DNA from: JACCYQ01 sp036675565
GTDB taxonomy: Bacteria > Bacteroidota > Bacteroidia > Chitinophagales > Chitinophagaceae
NCBI GenBank assembly: GCA_036675565.1
Contig: JAKFER010000128.1
Location: 1 to 32,026, forward strand
Reading direction: 5' to 3'
Length of the DNA: 32,026 nt
The notes beneath the pieces are model-generated. The model was not told the origin of the DNA and did not search any database. It worked only from the letters and a program-made list of their open reading frames with translations. Both the position numbers and the translations under genes were made by a program. Below are positions 8,618-16,104 of this stretch, in pieces (the first letter of the stretch is position 1; each line of letters begins with the position of its first letter).

Positions 8618-9775
8618 TTATTTGTCACCCACAATTACCTTTCTGCCTTCCAGTTTCACATTCACTCCCTGTTCGTTCAATGCCCTTAACAAGGAGTTGA
8701 GGTTTACCTTCCTTGAGATAGTACCTCCGAATTTCCTTTCAGGGATCTTACCTGTATACACAATATCTACGTCATACCACCGGGACACTTGTCTCATCAG
8801 GTCTTCCAGCCCTGTTCCTTTCAATGTAAAGAGACCATTTTTCCATGCCATGACGGATTCGAGGTCCACATTGTTTAGTGTTGAAGGTTTAGTGTTTAGG
8901 GTAAGGACAGCTTGTTGACCTGGTTTTAAAATTGTTGAGGCGTTTAGTAGTTTAGTCGTTGAGACTTTTACCGAACCTTCCAGCAGGGTTATTTTTATTT
9001 CCGCTTCATCATCGTATGCATTAACATTAAAGTGTGTTCCAAGTACCGCAATTTCCATATTCTCTTTAGTAACTTTAAAAGGTTTGGATGCATCGTGAGC
9101 TATTTCAAAATAAGCTTCACCCGATATTTCTACCTTTCTTTCATTACCATTAAATGCTACCGGGTATGTTACGGAACTACCTGCGTTTAACCATACCCGT
9201 GAGCCGTCACTCATGGTCATATCAATGACTTTACTTCCTTTTGGATTGGTGAGGGTATGATACTGAGTTGATAAGTTGATTAGTTGATCAGTTGATTGGT
9301 AAACAATTACTCCTTCATTGTTCTTCACAACACTTACTCCATCTACTGATAATAATGTACCATTTCCGGCACTATCAAGATAAATTGTTTGCCCATTCGC
9401 CAGGGTGATCATCGCGCGGTTGGCAGCGGGTGCCTTTATATCTATCGGATCCTGATTTTCGACTATTTTATTTTGATCAGCGGATGGACCAGTGAACAGG
9501 AAATACGATCCCAATGCTAATACGAGTATAACTGAAGCTGCTGCAATCCAGCGTTTCCATTGAATACGACGGAGATTATATATCGAGACAACAGGAGATT
9601 CATGTATTTTATTAGCTGGCATTTCCACCAGTTCATTCCAGGTTTCATCCATCCATTCATGTACTATTTCCCGGTTTTCAGGAAGCGTCAACTGATGAAG
9701 GAAATTTTCCAGTTCTTCCGCTTTTAATTCATTGCGGCTAAATCGTAAATATTGATCGTGAAGAGAAGGTTCCAT
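8618..9775 (-). CDS. FecR family anti-sigma factor, system A
   Basis: 385 aa from ATG at 9775; a TTG five codons upstream is less likely. Inner-membrane anti-sigma factor for the sigma encoded at 9863-10459. Seen: a cytoplasmic N-terminal part of about 72 residues, one membrane segment (about 76-94, IAAASVILVLALGSYFLF), the FecR core (GSKVIDMTMSDGSRVWLNAG, GEAYFEIAH, VLGTHFNVNAYDDEAEIK) and a C-terminal DUF4974-like domain (MAWKNGLF, then KFGGTISRKVNLNSLLRAL), which is the part expected to meet the STN domain of SusC. It lies between its sigma gene and susC-A. Two regions of 8-bp-period repeats lie inside the gene. Confidence 0.93.
   Translation of the reverse strand: MEPSLHDQYLRFSRNELKAEELENFLHQLTLPENREIVHEWMDETWNELVEMPANKIHESPVVSIYNLRRIQWKRWIAAASVILVLALGSYFLFTGPSADQNKIVENQDPIDIKAPAANRAMITLANGQTIYLDSAGNGTLLSVDGVSVVKNNEGVIVYQSTDQLINLSTQYHTLTNPKGSKVIDMTMSDGSRVWLNAGSSVTYPVAFNGNERKVEISGEAYFEIAHDASKPFKVTKENMEIAVLGTHFNVNAYDDEAEIKITLLEGSVKVSTTKLLNASTILKPGQQAVLTLNTKPSTLNNVDLESVMAWKNGLFTLKGTGLEDLMRQVSRWYDVDIVYTGKIPERKFGGTISRKVNLNSLLRALNEQGVNVKLEGRKVIVGDK
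8871..8966. repeat. 8-bp-period repeat tracts in the 3' part of fecR-A
   Basis: Plus strand 8935-8966 reads TTGAGGCG, TTTAGTAG, TTTAGTCG, TTGAGACT, and 8871-8902 reads TTGTTTAG, TGTTGAAG, GTTTAGTG, TTTAGGGT. Both are related to the tract at 92-123 in fecR-C. They encode the linkers on either side of the conserved PGQQA motif. Confidence 0.55.
9268..9299. repeat. TTGANNNG x4 tandem repeat inside fecR-A
   Basis: Four consecutive 8-mers on the plus strand: TTGATAAG, TTGATTAG, TTGATCAG, TTGATTGG. In the fecR-A frame they encode the QSTDQLINLS linker before the conserved TLTNPKGS block. The paralogue fecR-B has an equally long linker there with no repeat structure. Confidence 0.75.
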
Positions 9776-9788
9776 AATAAAATGTTCC

Positions 9789-9812
9789 AAAATAAATCAG
9801 CCAAACGGGCTG
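9789..9812 (-). terminator. Weak attenuator-like hairpin between sigma A and fecR-A
   Basis: Minus-strand stem CAGCC-CGTTT-GGCTG (9798-9812) followed by ATTTATTTT. It sits in the 87-bp gap between the sigma gene and fecR-A. A second small palindrome, AGTGAACTTCACT, is at 9829-9841. The stem is short and the T run interrupted, so partial termination at most. Confidence 0.3.
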
Positions 9813-9862
9813 CTTATATAATGATACAAGTGAACTTCACTAAAGGACTATATCCACTAAAA

Positions 9863-10459
9863 TTATTTTTGAAAATAAATCCAGAGAGCAGCTACCAGGA
9901 TCAGCATTTCCTCATTACCGGCAATATCTTTTCTGATGCTGCGCAGTGCACTAACCATCTGGTTTTTAACCGTATTCTTTGAGATCCCGAGCCGGGTGGC
10001 AATCTGTTCGAAGCTCAATTCCTGTTCGCGCCGAAGTTGAAAAATTTCTTTTTGCCTGGCAGGCAATTTATCGACTGCTTGGCGGTACATGCGTCCCAAT
10101 TCACGGAAGGCCAGTTCATCAGGAGTCAGTGTTTGGAGGTGTTGCAGATGCCGACCCATATTTTCGAGCATGGTTTTATCGTGTGCCGCTTTTGTCCAGG
10201 CATTATATATATGGTTACGTGCCGTCTGGCGTATATAACCACCAAAATTTTTTTCAATATTGATCTGCTCTCTTTTCTCCCAGATTTTTGTAAAGACTTC
10301 CTGCACTACATCTTCTGCCAGGTCTTTGGTTTTGGTAAGCCGGAATGCAAATGCATAGACTATACCCTGGTAAAATTCATAGATCTCCTTGAAGGCGGTG
10401 GTATCCCCTTCAATCATTTGTTGCAGCAAAACAGATTCATTATCTAATGTACGGGGCAT
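9863..10459 (-). CDS. FecI-like ECF sigma factor, system A
   Basis: 198 aa with an ATG start. ECF sigma factor expected to direct RNA polymerase to the susC-A promoter once released by FecR-A. Region 2 is at about residues 22-90 (FKEIYEFYQGIVYAFAFRL, EDVVQEVFTKIWEKREQ), region 4 at about 125-180 (LPARQKEIFQLRREQEL, helix-turn-helix GISKNTVKNQM). The C-terminus is hydrophobic (MLILVAALWIYFQK), similar in nature to the tails of the other two sigma factors. It is the first gene of system A, preceded by the 737-bp gene-poor region; TATCTTTA at 10481-10488 on the minus strand is a 7-of-8 match to the -7 consensus. Confidence 0.93.
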   Translation of the reverse strand: MPRTLDNESVLLQQMIEGDTTAFKEIYEFYQGIVYAFAFRLTKTKDLAEDVVQEVFTKIWEKREQINIEKNFGGYIRQTARNHIYNAWTKAAHDKTMLENMGRHLQHLQTLTPDELAFRELGRMYRQAVDKLPARQKEIFQLRREQELSFEQIATRLGISKNTVKNQMVSALRSIRKDIAGNEEMLILVAALWIYFQK

Positions 10460-11196
10460 TAAAAGCAGTTAAGGTGGGCTTAAAGATAAAAAAAATTAAA
10501 CTACGAGTTCTAGACTGCAGGCGAGTGAAATGTGCTGCTTTGGTGAGATTTGATTCAAATGAAGGGTCAGTAATACTGATAATGTTAAAGCATGAGAAAA
10601 ACGGTAACAACTGCTAATAAGAATATATTCATTAAGAGTTTTTGCGAGACTATTATGTTGCTACACTATTTTATGATGCAGGAATTAAATTCCGCTTTAT
10701 TGACATCATTAACCAGGGGTTTGATATTTCTAACCCACAGTTTTTTGAAGATATTATGCCGGTGAAAACAAACCCTTATAACAAAAACACATATTTAAAT
10801 GAAAATCGTAATTACTAAACGATATTAAAATCGAAACATAAAGACAATTGAAAAAGGAACCTAATAAAAAATAAAAATGCAAAATAATGCTGGGAAAAAT
10901 GTAATGTATATTCGTCTATTGTTATCTGTTAGTGTATATAGTCTGCGATGCCTGATCCCAGCCTATTAAAAGTTGAACTGTATAATGCTAATCGTAAAAA
11001 GATGATTTATCCGGTTGGCGCTTTAATCGGTTCAGAAAATAAAATACAACATTCTGGCAAATATTTGTTTTTTTAATTGACTGATATTATCACTTTAATA
11101 ATACTAATTTCTGCATAAGATTAATTTTATTCATGCCTAGTAAAGTGTCATAAAGCAAAAATAGAAGTTTGAATATTCAACCGAATCATGATACTT
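10460..11196. other. Gene-poor region with probable coding remnants
   Basis: 737 bp without a full gene. On the plus strand 10636-10818 is an open stretch of 60 codons with no credible start, following an in-frame TAA; it reads like a protein C-terminus (DYYVATLFYDAGIKFRFIDI, later MPVKTNPYNKNTYLNENRNY, then stop). Further on, 10948-11076 is a 42-codon ATG frame (MPDPSLLKVELYNANRKKMI and on). I recognise neither. A 12-bp palindrome TTGAATATTCAA lies at 11169-11180, just past the stop of the permease gene. The region marks the boundary between systems B and A and probably holds decayed genes; the promoter of sigma A should be at its left end. Confidence 0.4.
10636..10818 (+). pseudogene. Unrecognised C-terminal coding remnant
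   Basis: Sixty codons then TAA, in a frame closed upstream by TAA at 10633-10635, with no start codon near its left end. The composition is protein-like (aromatic-rich, alternating charged and hydrophobic residues) and it ends NENRNY. It is plus-strand in a neighbourhood otherwise entirely minus-strand. I do not recognise the family, and it may be a chance open frame. Confidence 0.25.
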
Positions 11197-12210
11197 TCAT
11201 CGCCATTTTCTTCGCAGTATTCCAATGGCACCAACAGTAATAAATACGAGCGGTATTATCTGCATCAAAACAGTCCGCCAATTACTCACATCTTCTTTAT
11301 CAATTAGTATTTGCGTATCTAATAAAGCACTGTTTCTTAAGTCAGCATAGTATTTAAAAAAAGGCAAGGAACTGATATATCCAAGTCCCAATACAAAAGC
11401 AATTAAAGCAGCATACTGCAGAAATTTATTTAAGGAAGACACATGCTCCCGCATAAATTTCAACTTTAAAAATGTCAATCCCAGGAATAAAAAAATAATA
11501 AGAATAAAGTATAAGATATCCCATACACCGACATATCCTTTAAAATAATAAATAAAGGAAGTTCCCTTCAACCAATTCAACATGGAAACCATGAATGCAG
11601 GCATACCATCATAAGACAAACCACTTGCGTAATCTAAAAAAAACAAAACTCCTACTGTACCCAAAGCCGCTACAAACTGATAGGAAGTCAAACTTGATAT
11701 AAAAAGGCCGATTACTGCATAGGTGCAGATCAGCAGATATAGTAAGAGTAGTCCCCAAAATAAAAGGGGCAGATCCATGTTTACTATTACAAAGAAATGA
11801 AGGAGTAATCCATAAAGTCCAACAATAATTACCAGAATAGCCCCAAGTGTCATCATTGAAAGGAATTTTCCCAATACAATATCTCTTACTCTCACTGTAG
11901 AAGAAAGTAACAGCTTTATGGTACCCTCGCTGTATTCTTTACTGAGTAAACCCATTGTCAGCAAGGGCAGGTATAAATACAAATTATCAGAAATACCGGT
12001 AATCAGGCTGATTGTACCTCCGAACAACATATTAAAAGTGAGCGATGGTGTGAACTCACTTATTGACATTAGAGAACCAGATTTGAAAGAGAGGTTACTT
12101 GTCATCAGAGATCCTAATTGTATAACAAAGGTTATCAGTACCAACCAACCCAGCGGAGAGTATAATAATACTTGCAGTTCTTTCTTTCCGATTTCGACTA
12201 TATGCTTCAT
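11197..12210 (-). CDS. ABC-2 type (GldF/NosY-like) permease, second permease of system B
   Basis: 337 aa integral inner-membrane protein. It starts with the family-typical MKHIVEIGKKELQVLLYSP, has about six membrane segments in the first 250 residues (LLTMGLLSKEYSEGTIKLLL marks the conserved loop between the second and third) and two or three more near the C-terminus, ending ITVGAIGILRRKWR. Its first 200 residues are clearly paralogous to the N-terminal half of the permease-GldG fusion (12805-15126). The start overlaps the stop of the thioredoxin gene by 4 bp (ATGA), implying translational coupling. It should combine with the ATPase and the fusion permease into a heteromeric exporter. It is the last gene of system B. 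Cargo unknown. Confidence 0.88.
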   Translation of the reverse strand: MKHIVEIGKKELQVLLYSPLGWLVLITFVIQLGSLMTSNLSFKSGSLMSISEFTPSLTFNMLFGGTISLITGISDNLYLYLPLLTMGLLSKEYSEGTIKLLLSSTVRVRDIVLGKFLSMMTLGAILVIIVGLYGLLLHFFVIVNMDLPLLFWGLLLLYLLICTYAVIGLFISSLTSYQFVAALGTVGVLFFLDYASGLSYDGMPAFMVSMLNWLKGTSFIYYFKGYVGVWDILYFILIIFLFLGLTFLKLKFMREHVSSLNKFLQYAALIAFVLGLGYISSLPFFKYYADLRNSALLDTQILIDKEDVSNWRTVLMQIIPLVFITVGAIGILRRKWR

Positions 12211-12791
12211 GGATTAATATTTTGCTTTAAAAGTTTATCCAGTTCCCTGGTGATCTCTTTTTCTGACATGGAACCACTGGCTGTTTTTTCAATAAAGCCA
12301 TCTCTGTTGATAAACACCATGGTTGGTACACCACCTGCCTTCATACCAAAAGCCCCCCACAGAGCTTTATCATCTTCATCTAACAGTACAGGATAGCCGA
12401 AATCTCTTTCTTCAACAAATTTTGAAACATAGTCCAAACGGTAAGCCGGGTCTGTCGTTTCATAAGTTGAAATACCCAGGATAACCACATCCTGTTTGTT
12501 ATATTTTTGCTGAACAGCCCTCAGTGAAGCAAGCGTTATTTTGCATGGTATACACCAGGTAGCCCAGAAATTTACCAGTACAATTTTACCCCTGGTCATT
12601 TCTTTGAAACTCTTCATCTTCCCGTCACTTGATGGCCATATTAATTCAGGGGATTCATAAAGATTCCCTTTCAAAACAGCCGGTTTGACAATTTCAACTT
12701 TAGAAACATCGCGCATCATTTTTTCATCGTTTTTCCTGACGCAGGCTCCTAAAGAAGAAATCATAACCAAAACAATTATTAAACATTTCAT
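12207..12791 (-). CDS. TlpA/ResA-like thioredoxin-fold lipoprotein, system B
   Basis: 194 aa. It has a lipoprotein signal with lipobox SLGAC (Cys17), so it is anchored on the periplasmic side of a membrane. The thioredoxin fold spans about residues 45-190: active site FWATWCIPC (Cys80, Cys83), cis-Pro at GGVPT (Pro156), and the TlpA-type INRDGF strand. Membrane-anchored TlpA/ResA proteins reduce disulfides in the periplasm, for instance in cytochrome or metalloprotein maturation. The gene lies between two genes for subunits of one ABC exporter, 13 bp after the first and overlapping the second by 4 bp. The junction before it is nearly identical to the one before the larger TlpA gene of system A. 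Confidence 0.9.
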   Translation of the reverse strand: MKCLIIVLVMISSLGACVRKNDEKMMRDVSKVEIVKPAVLKGNLYESPELIWPSSDGKMKSFKEMTRGKIVLVNFWATWCIPCKITLASLRAVQQKYNKQDVVILGISTYETTDPAYRLDYVSKFVEERDFGYPVLLDEDDKALWGAFGMKAGGVPTMVFINRDGFIEKTASGSMSEKEITRELDKLLKQNINP

Positions 12792-12804
12792 ACTTAAAAA
12801 AATT

Positions 12805-15126
12805 TTAGTGATTTCGTCTGTTTTTTAAAACAAGTAACCCTATTATAAAAAACGGTAATGGAAATAAGCCAACAAGAAAAAGCTTTAGCATGCCACTGCT
12901 TTTTATTATGATATTTTCTTTTCGTCTCTGTTTATGTGCATCGCTGGGATATTTATCATTGCTCAACCATTTAAAAAAAGCCACTGCAACCCTTTGATTT
13001 TGTGCTTTGGTGTCAAAACCGCTTTTAAAACCTATACCTTCTGCTCCATTGCTTAAAAAATCTGCACTGCCACAAATTAAAATGCGCTGCTGTTTTCCTG
13101 ATACATTCCTGGTTAATGCATAGATCAATGTATCAGCATCACTTAAAACAACCGGGCGCACAGAAAACCCGGATTGACCTGGCAACTGTTTCATTGAAAA
13201 AGAATTCGGCATCGATAGTTTTGCACCATTCCCTTCTTTATCAAGGATAGTTATATCGGCTGAGGAAGTCCACATGGTTTCATTTCTAAGAAACCCTTTG
13301 GCATTGCCATCATGAATGACCGCCGCCGGATCAATCGAACCATATTTGTAACTGCTATCAGCGATGGAAGCTGTAATTCCCAACTGTTCCATTACAGGCA
13401 AAATGGTATTACGGTTAAGCAATGAACCGGTAATTACAAGATTCCCCCCTTCATTAATATAAGATTGGATCTTAGCCATTTCATCTACCCCATAGGATTC
13501 TGTTGGATCAGCTATGATGAGTATCATCGTGCTATCAGGTATGCGTTCGTCTTTTATATAAACTGTGCGAGTCTCAAAACCCTGGTTAACCAAACTATTA
13601 TCTTTACTATGATTATTAAAAACTTTGTAGTAATCCGACTCATCTTCTTCATTATTATGAGTCCGTTCACCATGCCCTGCTAAAAATGTTATAATGGGTT
13701 TTCCTTCTAACATGCCATTCAGTGTATTAACAAACTTTTGCTCGTTGGCGCCTTCATAAGTTCCATTTTGCAGTATAGCAGACTTGTTACCACTTTTAAC
13801 GAGATATACGTTTTTATTTTCAGGCCTGTCAATGGCGAGGTATGATTTCACATCCTGTGTTGTCAACAATTCATCATTAGTAAACCAACTAAATTGCTGA
13901 TCTGAAATAGCTGCCAACTCTTTTAGATTAAATTTTTCCGATGATACATTTCTTCTTTCATATGTCTGTAAAACCAGCTGAGATGCATCAGTAAAAAAGG
14001 AATCTTTTTTATACAGCGTATGATACAGTGAGGCAGTCGGGCCGTAATAGGGAATAAATTCGACCTTTATTTTTTGTTTTAAACTGTAACGTAAACTGGA
14101 CATTTTTCCCAGGCGGCCAGGATAACTTATTATAGAACCTTCGTCCGGTCTTTCCAGCACATTCACATACCGCACAAGCGTTGGTGCTTCCGGTAATTTT
14201 TTCATTACCTCTTTTAATTCCGCGCTTGGGGATTGCACTTTATCAGCAGTTAAATCAAAATAAAAGATATTATTGGGTTGGATAGAAAGCCAGCCTAAAA
14301 AAACGGTCAACAATATTGCAAAGGTGTAAACACTGAACTTAAATATGAAAGACTTTGATTTTTTTTCAACAAAAAGCCTGAACCAGGTGAATATTATAAA
14401 AAGAGTAATCAGCAAGAGATAATATAAAATATGCGTACTGGTTAACAAACCAAAAACACCTGAAAAATGCATATTAGGCGGAAGCCATTTGTTCAAAATT
14501 ATTTGCAGGAACTCCGGATGATCATTTTGCACGCTGGTTCTGAGATAACTATTCATAATGAAAATGATCGCAAAGGTTCCAACTGCTGCTACGAGTTGAT
14601 AAGAAGTGAGGCTGGAAACAAACAGGCCAATGGCTCCATATAAACAAATAACTAAAAAAACGATCAGCAGGCCTCCAAAAATCAAAGGCCAGTCAAAACT
14701 ATCCAGAACAAAAAAATGGACAACTACTGCCTGAATAAAGAGAATGAAAACAAGCAGGAGTGCAAACACGGGAACTGTAATAAACTTACCGATTACAATA
14801 TGACTGAGTTTCACCGGGGATGAGAATAGTAATTTAATACTGCCGTCACTGAACTCCCGGCTCATAAGTCCCATAGTCAGAAATGGAACATATAAATAAA
14901 AATAATTTATTACAGATAGAAAAACGCCGCGGTTACCGGAAAAAAAACGTTGTGTAAACCACTGCCCGTTAATATCTCTTGTCAATAATGCTTCCAGGTT
15001 TATGTCAATGCGACCCATCAGACTAAACCCGGCATGTATCGTAAAAACAATCAAAGTTAGCCATGCCACCGGGGAACAAAATAATGTTCGTAGTTCGCGC
15101 TGGGCAATTGTTAGAATTTGTTTCAT
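12805..15126 (-). CDS. ABC-2 permease fused to GldG-like auxiliary domain, system B
   Basis: 773 aa from ATG at 15126 (MKQILTIAQRELRTLFCSPV), chosen because the longer frame upstream overlaps the ATPase gene and begins with a non-family sequence. Residues 1 to about 250 form a GldF-type permease with six membrane segments. A further segment (about 290-312) leads into a periplasmic GldG/ABC_transp_aux-type domain (about 315-735) with the strings ITFLAGHGERTHNNEEDESD, IQSYINEGGNLVITG and LICGSADFLSNG. A last membrane segment closes the chain (LFLVGLFPLPFFIIGLLVL). In Flavobacterium gliding genes GldF and GldG are separate; fused forms are common elsewhere in Bacteroidota. It starts 4 bp after the ATPase stop. 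No other gliding or type IX secretion genes are in the window, so gliding should not be assumed. Confidence 0.88.
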   Translation of the reverse strand: MKQILTIAQRELRTLFCSPVAWLTLIVFTIHAGFSLMGRIDINLEALLTRDINGQWFTQRFFSGNRGVFLSVINYFYLYVPFLTMGLMSREFSDGSIKLLFSSPVKLSHIVIGKFITVPVFALLLVFILFIQAVVVHFFVLDSFDWPLIFGGLLIVFLVICLYGAIGLFVSSLTSYQLVAAVGTFAIIFIMNSYLRTSVQNDHPEFLQIILNKWLPPNMHFSGVFGLLTSTHILYYLLLITLFIIFTWFRLFVEKKSKSFIFKFSVYTFAILLTVFLGWLSIQPNNIFYFDLTADKVQSPSAELKEVMKKLPEAPTLVRYVNVLERPDEGSIISYPGRLGKMSSLRYSLKQKIKVEFIPYYGPTASLYHTLYKKDSFFTDASQLVLQTYERRNVSSEKFNLKELAAISDQQFSWFTNDELLTTQDVKSYLAIDRPENKNVYLVKSGNKSAILQNGTYEGANEQKFVNTLNGMLEGKPIITFLAGHGERTHNNEEDESDYYKVFNNHSKDNSLVNQGFETRTVYIKDERIPDSTMILIIADPTESYGVDEMAKIQSYINEGGNLVITGSLLNRNTILPVMEQLGITASIADSSYKYGSIDPAAVIHDGNAKGFLRNETMWTSSADITILDKEGNGAKLSMPNSFSMKQLPGQSGFSVRPVVLSDADTLIYALTRNVSGKQQRILICGSADFLSNGAEGIGFKSGFDTKAQNQRVAVAFFKWLSNDKYPSDAHKQRRKENIIIKSSGMLKLFLVGLFPLPFFIIGLLVLKNRRNH

Positions 15127-15130
15127 GTGG

Positions 15131-16057
15131 TCAGGAGGGTTTTGAGGACAGTTTTGAAAAAATTGCATCCAGTGTTTTTTGCTCGTAGTGGATTTCCTGC
15201 AATTCCCAATTTTGTTCCACTGATTTTCGGATAAGCTGGTTGGTGATGTCAGGATTATTTTCAAAACTGATCCGAAGTTTTTGATGGTTTATATAATTAA
15301 ACCCGGTAATACCCTGAACTGATAATAACTCCTCTTCGGGAGGCATTTTGCCAACCGTAAGCAGCACTTTATTGGACGATTCTATTTCTTTGAATTCATT
15401 CAGTGTTCCATTAAATATGAGCCGTCCACCATCCATCATCAAAACATGACTACACATCAGGTCCACTTCATGCAGGATATGCGTGGAGAATAATACGGTT
15501 CTTTCCTTTGCAATTTCACATACCAGGTTGCGGACTTCGACAATCTGGTTAGGATCAAGTCCTATAGTGGGCTCATCAAGTACGACAAGTTTTGGTTTAT
15601 GTATAATAGCCTGGGCAATTCCAACTCTTTGCCGGTAGCCACCTGACAGGTTTTTAATTAACCGTTTACTGAAATGAGAAATCTGTACGCTTCTTTTCAC
15701 CTCTTCAACGGCATCGGGGATTTGACTTTTTTCCATACCCCTCAGTAAAGCACAGTGGTTTAAATATTCATTGACGGTAAGGTCCAGGTATAAAGGCGCG
15801 GTTTGTGGTAAAAAACCAATTTGCCTTTTTGCCGTCATGGAATCCTTTTCTATATCCGAACCATATATGCGCACCTTGCCACTGGTTTGGTGTACAACAC
15901 CACAAATAATATTCATCAGCGTTGATTTACCTGCGCCGTTAGATCCCAGCAATCCAATAACACCTTTGGATTGAATGGAGAACTGAACATCTTTATTGGC
16001 CCAGACCCTTTTGTTGTTATAGCTATGGCATAGCTTTTCCACCTCTACAATATGCAT
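15131..16057 (-). CDS. ABC transporter ATP-binding protein (GldA/NosF-like), system B
   Basis: 308 aa cytoplasmic ATPase that powers the exporter formed with the two permeases encoded downstream. All motifs are intact: Walker A GSNGAGKST (38-46), Q-loop at GFLPQ (Gln85), signature LSGGYRQR (137-144), Walker B LVVLDEPTIGLDP (157-169) and switch histidine in STHILHEVDL (193). The C-terminal 80 residues form the accessory domain usual in the GldA/CcmA/NosF group. It follows susD-B after 47 bp and precedes the fusion permease by 4 bp, so it belongs to the same operon as the SusCD pair. A short inverted placement of the start near 16057 (ATG) is unambiguous. The exported substrate cannot be deduced. 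Confidence 0.95.
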   Translation of the reverse strand: MHIVEVEKLCHSYNNKRVWANKDVQFSIQSKGVIGLLGSNGAGKSTLMNIICGVVHQTSGKVRIYGSDIEKDSMTAKRQIGFLPQTAPLYLDLTVNEYLNHCALLRGMEKSQIPDAVEEVKRSVQISHFSKRLIKNLSGGYRQRVGIAQAIIHKPKLVVLDEPTIGLDPNQIVEVRNLVCEIAKERTVLFSTHILHEVDLMCSHVLMMDGGRLIFNGTLNEFKEIESSNKVLLTVGKMPPEEELLSVQGITGFNYINHQKLRISFENNPDITNQLIRKSVEQNWELQEIHYEQKTLDAIFSKLSSKPS

Positions 16058-16104
16058 TGTTGAAAATTTTTAAAATGAATAATAACAACCTTAACCGGCC
16101 TTTA

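Noticed and set aside
12805..15264. Longer start for the permease-GldG fusion
   Set aside because: The extra 46 residues overlap the ATPase gene and do not look like a permease; the ATG at 15126 starts exactly with the family N-terminus, 4 bp after the ATPase stop.
11197..16057. Exporter genes as evidence of gliding motility
   Set aside because: GldA/F/G-like proteins are common in non-gliding Bacteroidota and no other gld, spr or por gene is present here.
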